64,000 nucleotides of DNA from Archangium violaceum. Lineage in GTDB: Bacteria; Myxococcota; Myxococcia; Myxococcales; Myxococcaceae. The stretch's first letter is position 1. The number at the start of each line of letters is the position of its first letter. The notes under the pieces were generated by a model. It was given only the letters and a program-made list of their open reading frames with translations. It was not told the origin of the DNA and did no database searches. The stretch covers positions 8,414,001 to 8,478,000 of the forward strand of contig NZ_CP069396.1 of assembly GCF_016887565.1 (NCBI RefSeq), read 5' to 3'. This document shows positions 1 through 8,465 of this stretch, piece by piece. Both the position numbers and the translations under genes were made by a program.

Positions 1-27
1 CCCGTGGCCACCCGCAGGCGCGCCTGA
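1..27 (+). CDS. 3' tail of an upstream gene (partial)
   Basis: The first 27 bases read in frame as eight codons followed by TGA at 25-27. A strong hairpin starts right at the stop, as expected for the end of a gene whose body lies outside the window. Nothing can be said about function. The stop could be fortuitous because only nine codons are visible. Confidence 0.3.
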   Translation, partial: PVATRRRA

Positions 28-61
28 GCCGGATTTAACCCTTCTCCGGCTCGGGGGTTTT
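26..61 (+). terminator. Rho-independent-type terminator
   Basis: A perfect 8-bp stem (GAGCCGGA 26-33 with TCCGGCTC 45-52) with an 11-nt loop is followed by GGGGGTTTT. It separates whatever lies upstream from the small exported protein gene at 120. Confidence 0.55.
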
Positions 62-119
62 CAAGGACAGGAGACGCCGGGAGGCCATCCCGGCGTCATC
101 CCTGGAGGAGAACCCTGTC

Positions 120-503
120 ATGCGCCTGAAGCTCGCCCTGTCCGCCGCCGTTGCCTCGCTGCTGTTCGCCGCTCCCGTGCTCGCCGAGGAGCCCGCCCCC
201 GCCCCCGCCAACCAGGCGGCCCCCGGTGACAGGGCGGCGCACCGGCACGAGCGGATGATGCGCAGGTTCGAGCGCATGGAGCAGCGGATGAACCGCGCCG
301 TCGAGCGAGGCCGCCTCTCGCGCGCCCAGGCGGATGAGCTCATCGCCGAGGCCCGGCAGCTCCGCGACGAGGCGCTCGCCCTGCGTCAGTCCAGCGGTGG
401 AAAACTGACCGAGGAGCAGCGTCAGCAGTTCCACCAGCGCAAGCAGGCCCTGCGCGAGAAGGTGCGCGCGGCCATGAAGGCCAACGCGCCCCAAGCGCAG
501 TAA
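120..503 (+). CDS. Small periplasmic Spy/CpxP-like protein
   Basis: 127 aa. Residues 1-22 form a clean Sec signal peptide ending VLAEE. A short Pro/Ala linker follows, then a helical region rich in Arg, Glu, Gln and Met (about 40-120), with a run of basic residues and methionines and an LTEEQRQQF segment recalling the LTxxQ motif of Spy/CpxP chaperones. ATG at 120 is preceded by GGAGGA at 105-110. The likely role is a small periplasmic, stress-related or metal-binding helical protein. The assignment rests on composition and motif only; an uncharacterised exported protein is equally possible. Confidence 0.6.
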   Translation: MRLKLALSAAVASLLFAAPVLAEEPAPAPANQAAPGDRAAHRHERMMRRFERMEQRMNRAVERGRLSRAQADELIAEARQLRDEALALRQSSGGKLTEEQRQQFHQRKQALREKVRAAMKANAPQAQ

Positions 504-537
504 CGGCGCCGTCACCTCATCAGGGAGACGTCGGAGG

Positions 538-1830
538 CTACCGTCCCTCCTGGGCGGTCTGGAGGGAGGGCGGGCCACCGATGAAGCCGGAGAACATCAG
601 CCGGTTGGGCGAGCACGAGCCCGGGTTGGCCACCTTGCCGGGGGTGGAGTTGTCGACGAGCGCGGCGGCCACGGCGGCGGGGGCGGCGGTGGGGTTGCGC
701 TCCAGGAAGAGCGCGGCGAGCCCGGTGACGTGCGGAGCGGCCATCGAGGTCCCGCTGAGGAGGCGGGTGGCGGTGTCATTCGAGAGCCAGGCCGAGAGGA
801 TCTCATGGCCCGGAGCGAAGACATCCACGCAGCTGCCCCAGTTGGAGAAGGTGGCGCGCGAGTCGGAGTTCGTGGTGGCGCCCACGGTGATGGCCTCGGC
901 CGTGCGCGCCGGGGAGACGTTGCAGGCATTCTGGTTCTCATTGCCCGCCGCGAGGATGAAGGTGACACCCGAGGTGATGGACTTGCGGATCGCATCATCG
1001 AGCGCTGCGTTCTTGGCGCCGCCCAGGCTCATGTTGGCCACCGCGGGCAGCTCGCGGTTGCTCGTCACCCAGTCCACGCCGGCGATCACCCCGGCGGTCG
1101 TGCCGGAACCGGAGCAGTTGAGCACGCGCACCCCGTGGAGGCGGACGTTCTTGGCGACGCCATACGTGTTGCCGCCCACGGTGGCGGCCACGTGGGTGCC
1201 ATGGCCGTTGCAGTCATTGCCCTTCTGATTGTCGCCGATGGAGTCGAAGCTGGCCTCCGCCCGTCCGCCGAACTCGGAGTGCGAGGCGCGGATGCCGGTA
1301 TCGATGATGTAGGCGTGCACGCCCTTGCCGTGGGCGTTGTAGAGGTAGGTCTTGTCCAACGGGAGCTCGCGCTGGTCGACGCGGTCGATGCCCCAGGTGG
1401 CGTCGGGCTGGCTCTCGCTGATGGTCATCACCCCGTTCTCCTGGACGTACTCCACCTCGGGGTCGGCGGCCATGGAGCCGGCCTGCTCGGGGCTCATCCG
1501 GCTGGCGAACCCCCGCAGGGCATGCGCGTAGGTGAAGAACACACTGCCGCCGTATTGGGCCGAGAGACGCTCGGCGGCCAAGGAGGGCTCGAGCGTCTTC
1601 TCACCCGGGCGCGGCGTCCTGAGCACGACGATGTACTCACCGGGGACCGGCTGGGGCGAGGCGACGAACTTCCCGGTGCGGGACTCGCTCCCCACGGCGT
1701 CGGCCTTGACGCAAGGGTCCGAGGGGTTGGGCGTGGGCGTGGGAGCGGGAACGTGCTTGGCCGGGCAAGCCACCAGCATGGACAAGGACACAGCGGACAC
1801 GGCCACCCACGACGCGATGTGGAGACGCAT
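538..1830 (-). CDS. Subtilisin-like serine protease (S8), lipoprotein
   Basis: 430 aa. A lipoprotein signal ends in LVAC (Cys22). A Pro-rich linker leads to an I9-type propeptide/inhibitor domain (about 66-137). The peptidase S8 domain (about 145-410) carries the full triad: Asp177 in AYIIDTGI, His210 in NGHGTHVA and Ser362 in SGTSMAAPHVTG. The oxyanion Asn lies in the AAGNENQ stretch. Layout and motifs match proteinase K-type subtilases. The lipobox suggests outer-membrane anchoring, perhaps exposed at the surface of a predatory cell. ATG is preceded by GGGGGAAACC on the minus strand. It converges on the small exported protein gene and seems monocistronic. Confidence 0.92.
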   Translation of the reverse strand: MRLHIASWVAVSAVSLSMLVACPAKHVPAPTPTPNPSDPCVKADAVGSESRTGKFVASPQPVPGEYIVVLRTPRPGEKTLEPSLAAERLSAQYGGSVFFTYAHALRGFASRMSPEQAGSMAADPEVEYVQENGVMTISESQPDATWGIDRVDQRELPLDKTYLYNAHGKGVHAYIIDTGIRASHSEFGGRAEASFDSIGDNQKGNDCNGHGTHVAATVGGNTYGVAKNVRLHGVRVLNCSGSGTTAGVIAGVDWVTSNRELPAVANMSLGGAKNAALDDAIRKSITSGVTFILAAGNENQNACNVSPARTAEAITVGATTNSDSRATFSNWGSCVDVFAPGHEILSAWLSNDTATRLLSGTSMAAPHVTGLAALFLERNPTAAPAAVAAALVDNSTPGKVANPGSCSPNRLMFSGFIGGPPSLQTAQEGR

Positions 1831-1976
1831 GGTTTCCCCCTGTTGCGAAGAAATTCCAGACTGCGTGTTTCAGTTTAAAGAGACGTCTGACGCGGTTCCT
1901 TCTGATTCACGCCTGGCGCACACGTGTTCAAAACGAGACATGCGGGCGATGTCGGATGGATGTATGGCTTTGGCCG

Positions 1977-3278
1977 CTACTTCCGGGGAGGCGGTGCCGG
2001 GGCGTCGGAAGACAGCCCTGGGGGAGCCTCGCGCTTGAAGGGGCTCCAGGACACCACCACCTCCTGGCCCGCCGCGTCACGGCCATACAGGAAGTCGAGG
2101 ATCTGTTTGATATCGGGCGGAGCCTCGGAGGCGCTCACCGTCACGTAGCCGCGGAAGCCCCCGTGCCCGAGGTGCTCCTCCACGTGGATGGCCTCGTTCC
2201 AGGCGCGCGTGACGGTGTCCGCCTGCCCGTCCCAGTGCAGGGAGATGCGCTCGAGGCGCTCCCAGGTGAGGGCCGAGCCGTCCGGGGCGTACACCACCAC
2301 CTCACTGCGCCACCCCTCGCCCTCGGGGAGCGGACGCCAACGGGAGACCCGAAGGTCCACGGGAGGCGGCACATCGGAGGGGGGCTGCCCGCGAACGAGC
2401 GCGAACGCCGTGGCCTCCAGGGGCCCACCCCGGCCGAGCCGGGCCTGGAGCCTCACGGTGAAGCTCCTCACCTCCTGGGGCTCGAGACCCTGGAGCGGAT
2501 AGGAGTGCTCGACACGAGGCTCGGTGGTGGTGGCGGCGGTGCCATCCCCGAAGTCCCAGGCGAACGCCACGGTGCGCTCGCCGCCCTGGTACAGGGCCTC
2601 GAAGGCGAAGGTCCCCTGCCCTCGCTGCACGACCCCGAGGCGGAGCGGCTCGTCGCGCTGCCCCTCCCCCTCGGCGCACTGGCGCACCTCCACCTCGACG
2701 TCGCGCTCGGCCAGAACGCCGACGCGCCGCCCTCCGAGGTCCGTGCAGACCTGGAAGCGAACGAAGTACCTGCCAGCGGCCTTCGGAGCCCGCCATTGGA
2801 GCGTCGGGCCCGGATGCAGCTCGGCACCGCCCCCGGCGACGGGCCAGACCCACCGTTGGACAGCGCCCGGCTCGGGAACACCTCCGAGGCGGGCGGACAG
2901 GCCCATCGACTCACCGGCGCACACCCAGGGACGGTCCTGGTCGATTCCCTCGACCACGACACTGGACGCCAGGCTCACCCGCTCCTCGTGGAGCGCCGCG
3001 GAGAGCATGCCCCCGCGAGAGGCCGGCGAGGCGGGCACACGGGGTGTGGGAGGCGCCGGTGGTGGAGCGGAGGACGCCGCTGGCGGTACCTCCAAGGCGG
3101 GGGCACGGCGCTGGGGAACGGGGGGCGTCCGGAGCGCCTCACCGCCATCCTGCCGGGGCCACAGCACGAAGGTGAGCACCGCGAGCAGGACCCCCACGAC
3201 CGCGAGCCCCAAGAAAGAGCGGAGGGGCGCCCTGGCGGGGCGTCCCGGGTGTCCTGGTGGCACGGGAGCGTTCCGCAC
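1977..3278 (-). CDS. Membrane-anchored PKD-domain protein, function unknown
   Basis: 433 aa from a GTG start. One transmembrane helix near residues 20-41 follows a basic, Pro-rich cytoplasmic tail. A Pro/Ala/Ser linker then leads to an extracytoplasmic region with Ig-like character and a PKD-like repeat containing WDFGDGT near residue 240. The rest has no recognisable enzyme motif, so a binding or structural role in the envelope is likely. It lies 6 nt downstream of the exported-protein gene ending at 3285, in the same direction, so the two are probably cotranscribed. No strong Shine-Dalgarno is seen before the GTG. Confidence 0.65.
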   Translation of the reverse strand: MRNAPVPPGHPGRPARAPLRSFLGLAVVGVLLAVLTFVLWPRQDGGEALRTPPVPQRRAPALEVPPAASSAPPPAPPTPRVPASPASRGGMLSAALHEERVSLASSVVVEGIDQDRPWVCAGESMGLSARLGGVPEPGAVQRWVWPVAGGGAELHPGPTLQWRAPKAAGRYFVRFQVCTDLGGRRVGVLAERDVEVEVRQCAEGEGQRDEPLRLGVVQRGQGTFAFEALYQGGERTVAFAWDFGDGTAATTTEPRVEHSYPLQGLEPQEVRSFTVRLQARLGRGGPLEATAFALVRGQPPSDVPPPVDLRVSRWRPLPEGEGWRSEVVVYAPDGSALTWERLERISLHWDGQADTVTRAWNEAIHVEEHLGHGGFRGYVTVSASEAPPDIKQILDFLYGRDAAGQEVVVSWSPFKREAPPGLSSDAPAPPPRK

Positions 3279-3284
3279 GAAGCG

Positions 3285-4085
3285 CTAGAACCCGAAGTCG
3301 TTCAGGTGGCGGCGGTAGCCCTGGGAGTTGGGGCGATACCACTGGTCATCCCAGCCCTTGAACTCCACGTCATCGAGCAGTCGCTCGGTCTTGCCGTTGA
3401 GGAGGACCTGGTTGATCAGCTGAACGCCGGTCGAGCCCACATTGCGGGAGACGAGCCGATCCGTGGTGTCGAGGTACTGGTAGGTATGGCGGCTGCAGTA
3501 GTCCTGAAGGAAGCAGCCTTTGTCGCAGTTGGCCAGGTTGTTGTAGGTGGCGTGTTTGTCTTCGGCGACGTAGAGCGTGGGCCAGCCGCGATAGGCATTG
3601 CGGGAGTCGATCGCGGTGTCGTACTCGAGCTGGCTGTACGAGTACCAGGCGGACGAGTCACAGCTGCTCTTGCGATGGGCGGACATGTAGACCCAGTCGA
3701 GGTACCACCTGCCACCGGAGTAATGGACCTCGAGGATCTGGAACTCGGGATCTCCATCGTGTCCGGTGGTGACACCGGAGTCCTCGAGGAAGGTGTCCAT
3801 GTAGAAGATCTGCAGCGTGCGGGTGGAGAAGCTGGTGCTCTTCACCGCGTAGTAGGGACGCCGGGCATGGCCGCTCTCGCCGCTGTCGAACCAGAAGAGC
3901 GGCATGAACCAGAAGGCGACCTGGTACTCGCAGTCATCATTGAGCCCGTCACGATCGGCATCCGTGCCGGAGCCCCAGCAGTTGTCGCCATAGGGGATGG
4001 AGCCGAGACCGTCGGCGCGGGCCGTCTCCGTCATGGCGAGGAGCAACACCAACGCGACGACTGCGCTTCTTGCGATGCGGTCCAC
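3285..4085 (-). CDS. Exported protein, possibly Vps62/NPP1-like
   Basis: 266 aa. The open frame runs further upstream, but GTG at 4085 has GGAGG seven bases ahead and starts a normal signal peptide ending ETARA, so this start was chosen. The mature protein begins with a Cys-containing Asp-rich loop ([15 protein letters not shown]) like a calcium-binding repeat. It also contains [14 protein letters not shown], recalling the His motif of Vps62/NPP1-related proteins. Several Cys pairs suggest disulphides and extracellular location. The family link is tentative and no activity can be assigned. It is probably the first gene of a two-gene unit with the PKD protein. Confidence 0.55.
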   Translation of the reverse strand: MDRIARSAVVALVLLLAMTETARADGLGSIPYGDNCWGSGTDADRDGLNDDCEYQVAFWFMPLFWFDSGESGHARRPYYAVKSTSFSTRTLQIFYMDTFLEDSGVTTGHDGDPEFQILEVHYSGGRWYLDWVYMSAHRKSSCDSSAWYSYSQLEYDTAIDSRNAYRGWPTLYVAEDKHATYNNLANCDKGCFLQDYCSRHTYQYLDTTDRLVSRNVGSTGVQLINQVLLNGKTERLLDDVEFKGWDDQWYRPNSQGYRRHLNDFGF

Positions 4086-4188
4086 TCGGGGCCTCCGGGG
4101 TAGGGGGGCCGCGAATGCTATACCAACCCGCGGAGGGACCGCCCGGCCCTGACAGGACGAACCGGGCGGTTCCGAACCTCGAGTCCTC

Positions 4189-5319
4189 TCAGAGGGCCAG
4201 CAGGCGCGCGCGGAGTCGCTCCGCGACGCGCGGCAGATCATCGGGCGCCTTCACGGGCTCGAACCGGCTGGTCGCCGGATCCGAGCGGCTCACCTCGATG
4301 AAGGCCGCGGGCATGAGCGGCTTGCCATCCGGGCGGGTGAGGCTGCTGGCCTCCGCCGTCACCTGCTCGAGTTGAAGCACGGACTGGCCCTCCACCTTCT
4401 TGGAGACCACGCGGTAGGGAATGGGGATCTCCTTCCCGATCATGGCCTCCAGATCGAAGGTGATGTTGTTGGTCGAGATGAACTGATGCTGGGTGGGGTC
4501 CACCTTCTCGACGAGCTGCAGCTGCCCCTTCAAGCGCACCGGCGCGGCGCCCGCGTCGAGCGCTCCGCTGGGGTTGGCGCGCGGGGTCACCTCCACCGTC
4601 ATGGCCCCGCCCTGCTTCAGGTGCAGCCCGATGACGACCGGATCGAGCGTCGCCGCCAGGTTGTCCACGTTGGAGAAGTACATGTGGCGAACACCGCGCC
4701 GGCGCAGCTCCTCCCCCACCCCGCTCTCGCGCAACGCCCGGAAGACGTCGCCGTGCCCGGACGGAGCGAACGACAGCTTGCCGTCCGGCTCGCGGAACAG
4801 CTCCCCGCTCGGAGTGAGCCGGGGGAGCATCCGCTGGCGGAAGAGGAACACGCCCTCCTCCTCGCCCCGCTTCGCCAGGTACGCGGCGATGTCATCATGG
4901 GTGAGGTAGGACGTCATCAACGCCACGGGCACCGGGCGCCCGTAGCGAGCCCCGAGCCGGCGGGCCTCCGCGAGCTTGAAGTCGAGGAAGGTGCGATCCC
5001 CCACCACGGGGATGAGCCCCTTCACCCCACCGCCGAAGCGGGTGCCGGCGCCACCGGCCACCACGAGGGCGGCCACCTGGCCCTGGCGGAACGCCTCTTC
5101 CCCGAGTGCGCGGCACTCCTCGTACGCGGGAGTGCCCTCGCGCGGGAGCGGTTGGATGTCCCCCTCCCGGAGCGGCTCGAGGGAGCCCGCGAGCGGCGGT
5201 GCTTCGACGAGCTCCCCTCGATGATACCGGGCGAGCAGTTCACGGAAACTCGCGGCGTCGAAGCCATCGCGCGCGAGACTGGGATTGTCGAGTTCAGTGT
5301 CGGTCGGTTGTCCTGGCAC
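4189..5319 (-). CDS. UTP-sugar-1-phosphate uridylyltransferase (UDPGP family)
   Basis: About 376 aa. It contains the nucleotide-binding signature of the UDPGP family, [16 protein letters not shown], followed by a Rossmann-like domain typical of UDP-glucose and UDP-GlcNAc pyrophosphorylases. Such enzymes convert UTP plus sugar-1-phosphate to UDP-sugar and pyrophosphate. Placement directly downstream of galK suggests that galactose-1-phosphate or glucose-1-phosphate is the substrate, replacing a classical galT step; that is inference. The frame extends to a TTG at 5355; GTG at 5319 was preferred, although neither has a good ribosome site. The PKG of the usual motif is VKG here. Confidence 0.8.
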   Translation of the reverse strand: MPGQPTDTELDNPSLARDGFDAASFRELLARYHRGELVEAPPLAGSLEPLREGDIQPLPREGTPAYEECRALGEEAFRQGQVAALVVAGGAGTRFGGGVKGLIPVVGDRTFLDFKLAEARRLGARYGRPVPVALMTSYLTHDDIAAYLAKRGEEEGVFLFRQRMLPRLTPSGELFREPDGKLSFAPSGHGDVFRALRESGVGEELRRRGVRHMYFSNVDNLAATLDPVVIGLHLKQGGAMTVEVTPRANPSGALDAGAAPVRLKGQLQLVEKVDPTQHQFISTNNITFDLEAMIGKEIPIPYRVVSKKVEGQSVLQLEQVTAEASSLTRPDGKPLMPAAFIEVSRSDPATSRFEPVKAPDDLPRVAERLRARLLAL

Positions 5320-5402
5320 GGAACGAAGGTTCCGCGATCCTCGCGGCGTGTGCAATCGGCAGTGTGCCGAAGCGCGTCCGGATTCGAACCATCCAACGAC
5401 CC

Positions 5403-6509
5403 TCAGGGCACCAGCACCGTGGCGGAGTGTCCCGAGCGAGCCGAATAGGCCCGGGCGATGCGCTGCGCCACGGCGGCCCCGGTGCCCGTGCGAGCCAGCG
5501 CCACGATGGAGCCACCGAAGCCTCCGCCGGTGAGACGAGCCCCCAGCACATCCGGCTCGCCCCGTGCCAGCTCCACCAGCAGGTCGATCTGCGGCACGGA
5601 GACCTCGTAGTCGTCACGCTGCGAGACGTGCGAGGCGTAGAGCAGCGGTCCGAGGGCCGCCAGATCGCCCGTGCGCAGGGCCGTGACGGTGGCCAGCACC
5701 CGCGCGTCCTCGGACACCACGTGGCGCGCACGACGGCCCAGGGGGTCGGGAAGCGCGGCCACTCGAGGCAGATCCGCCTCCGTCAGGTCGCGCAGCTGCG
5801 GCACGCCCAGCAGCGCCGCCGCGCGCTCGCACTCGGCCCGGCGGGTGCGGTAGTCGCCCGCCGCGTGGTTGTGCGCCACCCCCGAGTTGATGACGATGGG
5901 CTCCACGCCGGCCGGCAGGGACACCCGCTCGAAGCTCATGCTGCGCGTGTCGAGGAAGAGCGCGGAGCCTCCGTCCGCCAGGTGGCAGGCCATGGGGTCC
6001 ATCACCCCGACCGGAGCACCGACGAAATCGTTCTCCACCTTCTGCCCCAGCAGCGCCAGCCGCACGTCTTCCAGCTGGAGCGAGAAGGCCTCGCGCAGGG
6101 CGCGCAGGAGGCACACGTCCAGTGCCGCGCTCGAGGACAGCCCGCTGCCCACGGGCACCTCCGAGGAGATGCGCACGTCGAAGCCGTCGAACGAGAAGCC
6201 CTCGCGCTGGAGGACGAGGGTGACGCCCTGCACGTAGTCGAGCCACCCGCGTCCCGGCGCCTGCTGGCCGAGGACGAACTCCTGCACCCCGCCCTGGCTG
6301 CCCACGGTGGCGCTGAAGGCCCGGACGGTGCGGTCCTTGCGAGGCCTCAGCTCCACGTGCGTCCGCTGGGGGATGGCCATCGGCAGCACGAAGCCGCCGT
6401 TGTAGTCGGTGTGCTCACCGATGAGATTCACCCGGCCCGGCGCATGCGCCACCACGCTGGGAGGGTGTCCGAACAACGCTTCGAAAGAGGGGGCCGTACC
6501 AGTTTCCAT
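5403..6509 (-). CDS. galK: Galactokinase
   Basis: 368 aa, normal for the family. It is a GHMP kinase with the galactokinase signature [16 protein letters not shown] near the N terminus and the phosphate-binding loop [16 protein letters not shown]-terminal GGGFGGS motif is also present. It phosphorylates galactose to galactose-1-phosphate in the cytoplasm, the entry step of the Leloir pathway. ATG at 6509 has AAGGTG nine bases ahead; an in-frame GTG at 6521 is possible. It lies between a GH43 gene and a UDP-sugar pyrophosphorylase gene, all on the minus strand with short gaps, so an operon that releases a galactose-type sugar and activates it is likely. Confidence 0.95.
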   Translation of the reverse strand: METGTAPSFEALFGHPPSVVAHAPGRVNLIGEHTDYNGGFVLPMAIPQRTHVELRPRKDRTVRAFSATVGSQGGVQEFVLGQQAPGRGWLDYVQGVTLVLQREGFSFDGFDVRISSEVPVGSGLSSSAALDVCLLRALREAFSLQLEDVRLALLGQKVENDFVGAPVGVMDPMACHLADGGSALFLDTRSMSFERVSLPAGVEPIVINSGVAHNHAAGDYRTRRAECERAAALLGVPQLRDLTEADLPRVAALPDPLGRRARHVVSEDARVLATVTALRTGDLAALGPLLYASHVSQRDDYEVSVPQIDLLVELARGEPDVLGARLTGGGFGGSIVALARTGTGAAVAQRIARAYSARSGHSATVLVP

Positions 6510-6536
6510 CGTCGAGCACACCTTGGTCGGGCAGGA

Positions 6537-8117
6537 CTACTCGGGGGTGATCCGCAGCGAGTCGAACCGGACGGAGGCACCCGCGACGCCTCCAGCGACG
6601 AGCGCCACGCGCACGCCTTGATCCCAGGAAGGCAGATACGAGCCCTCCTCCTCCGCGTCAACGTCGATCCAGGTGGTGCCATCCGCGCTCACCGCGAAGC
6701 CGAACACCTTGCCGTTCGTCGCCCGCATGCGCAGATGCAGCTTGCCGTTCATCGTCGTGGGCGCATCGATGCCACCGAGCACCTGCTCCTTGCCCGCCTG
6801 CCGGCGCCACGCCTCCACCTTGCCGGACCTGATGGCGAGCCAGAGCGCGTTGTCCGGGTTGCCGTAGGCCGACAACCCCGCCGACATGCCCTCCGTGAGC
6901 CCGCTCACGTCCACGAGGGTCTCGGCCGTGTAGTTGGCCGCGTTGGTGGAGCGCGCGAGGACCGCGCCGATGGGATTGGCCGCCTGCTCGGAAGGAGGCG
7001 CGAGGGTCAGCAGCCCCCCCGCGAGCCCCGTGGTCGGCTGTCGTCCATTGGGCCACTGCCAGCCGAGCACCAGGGACGTGGAGGTGAAATCATCGAAGAA
7101 GGCCACGGGCTTCGACAGCAGTCGGCCCCCGGGACCCTTGCGCCCGTTGATCGTCGGCCAGCCATCCGCCCCCCACTCGATCGGGTCCAACAGACCCTGG
7201 CGTCCGACGTAGACGGAGCTCTGGGTGCTGTAGGCGTGATACAGGAAATAGTCCCGGCCCAGCGTGTCCGACACCACGCTGCCGTGCCCCGGACACTTCC
7301 AGTCCTGGTTGGCCTTCATGATGGGATTGATCGGGTTCTTCTCCCAGCCCTCGAGCAGCTTGCGCGAGCGCGCCACGCCCACGCCATAGTTGCACTGGAG
7401 CCCGCAGCACCCGGAGCCGGCGTAGAAGAGGTAGAACCAGCCGTTGCGCTTGATGAGGTGCGGGCCCTCGATGAGCTGCCCCTCCCACGGCGTGTCATTC
7501 ATGAGGATCTGTTTTGGCTCGCCGATGAGCCGGGTGCCGTCCTCCGACAGGGGCTGCGCCCAGAGGAGAGTCGGAAGGCCGCGGCTGTTCCCGTCCTCCT
7601 TCCAGACCAGGTAGAGCGTGTCGTTCTCGTCGCGGATCAACGCGCCGTCGATGGAGCCCAGCTCCTGGCAGACCAGCGGACCATGATCGGTATAGGGCCC
7701 CGAGGGCTGAGAGGCCGTCGCCACGGCGACGCACAGGGGACCGCCCCGCTTGTGCGCCGTGTAGAAGACGAAGTAGCGACCCTTGTCGGTCGCCAGCTCC
7801 GGCGCCCAGTAGTTGCCGTCCGACCAGGCCGGCGAGGTCTGGAAGATCGAGTCCACCAGCTCCCAGTTGACCAGATCCCTCGAGTGCAGCAGCGGGAAGT
7901 GAGGAGCCCACCCGGACGACGTCGCGGCGGCCCAGTATTCATCCCCCACGCGGATCACCGAAGGGTCGGCGAAGTCACCGGGCAGGATCGGGTTCGTCAC
8001 CTCGAGCGGCGGCGGTGGCACCGGGGGAGTCGACGGTTGAGAGGTACAGCTCGAGAGGGCCGCCAGCATGGACAGGGAGAACACGGCTGCGGACAGGACG
8101 ACACCGCGTGAACGCAT
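6537..8117 (-). CDS. GH43 glycoside hydrolase lipoprotein
   Basis: 526 aa from ATG 8117, chosen over the longer frame because a lipoprotein signal (LSSC) follows at once and GAGG precedes it. The GH43 five-bladed propeller (about 40-330) shows the three expected acids: base Asp in FADPSVI, Asp in SIDGALI and acid Glu in LIEGPHLIK. The C-terminal ~190 aa form a concanavalin-like sandwich of the type often attached to GH43 enzymes. GH43 enzymes cleave arabinan, xylan, galactan or galactofuranosides; galK downstream and the ytf-type importer nearby favour a galactose-releasing activity, but specificity cannot be read from sequence alone. Confidence 0.88.
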   Translation of the reverse strand: MRSRGVVLSAAVFSLSMLAALSSCTSQPSTPPVPPPPLEVTNPILPGDFADPSVIRVGDEYWAAATSSGWAPHFPLLHSRDLVNWELVDSIFQTSPAWSDGNYWAPELATDKGRYFVFYTAHKRGGPLCVAVATASQPSGPYTDHGPLVCQELGSIDGALIRDENDTLYLVWKEDGNSRGLPTLLWAQPLSEDGTRLIGEPKQILMNDTPWEGQLIEGPHLIKRNGWFYLFYAGSGCCGLQCNYGVGVARSRKLLEGWEKNPINPIMKANQDWKCPGHGSVVSDTLGRDYFLYHAYSTQSSVYVGRQGLLDPIEWGADGWPTINGRKGPGGRLLSKPVAFFDDFTSTSLVLGWQWPNGRQPTTGLAGGLLTLAPPSEQAANPIGAVLARSTNAANYTAETLVDVSGLTEGMSAGLSAYGNPDNALWLAIRSGKVEAWRRQAGKEQVLGGIDAPTTMNGKLHLRMRATNGKVFGFAVSADGTTWIDVDAEEEGSYLPSWDQGVRVALVAGGVAGASVRFDSLRITPE

Positions 8118-8465
8118 GGGGGGGATCCTCGACTTGGGGGGGCGCAGGCTAGGGAGATGCTCAACAGGGGTCAATCAAGTCCGGGGCGAGTCCCTTCAAA
8201 CCGATCGCGAAGGGAAGAGCGCTCGCCCCGCTCCGTCCGCTCCCCAACGACTTGCCGCGTCATTTTGTCTGTCTTTCAACAATTCCTATCCGGATGCACG
8301 GGAGTCGGGTCCTGGCGACCCCTCCCCCGAGGGCCGATAGATGTCTTCCTTGACACATTCCATGGGGCTGGATGAGATGCGCCACTTTTTTGACTTTGCA
8401 GTCAGGAGCGGAGCCAGGCCGGAGCATCGAGCCGTTCCAGCTCCCCCACAGGGGAGGAAGCAGAC
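8118..8465. other. Divergent intergenic region between two GH43 genes
   Basis: 348 bp without a gene. It must hold the start signals for both divergent GH43 operons. On the plus strand TTGACA at 8350-8355 is followed 17 bp later by TGAGAT, a weak -10. A GGGGAGGAAG ribosome-site region lies just before ATG 8466. No riboswitch or clear operator palindrome was recognised. Confidence 0.5.
8350..8378 (+). promoter_or_regulatory. Candidate sigma-70-like promoter for GH43-ytf operon
   Basis: A perfect TTGACA box is followed, after a 17-bp spacer, by TGAGAT (three of six matches to the -10 consensus). It lies about 88 bp before the ATG of the plus-strand GH43 gene. Only the -35 element is convincing. 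Confidence 0.3.

Noticed and set aside
2302-2853. Alternative minus-strand frame within the PKD protein gene
   Set aside because: Arg/Ala-rich out-of-frame translation with no motif; the 433-aa frame has a membrane helix and PKD motif.
5106-8111. A 1001-codon plus-strand open frame
   Set aside because: Antisense to galK, a GH43 gene and the pyrophosphorylase, all with family motifs; long antisense frames are common at this GC content.
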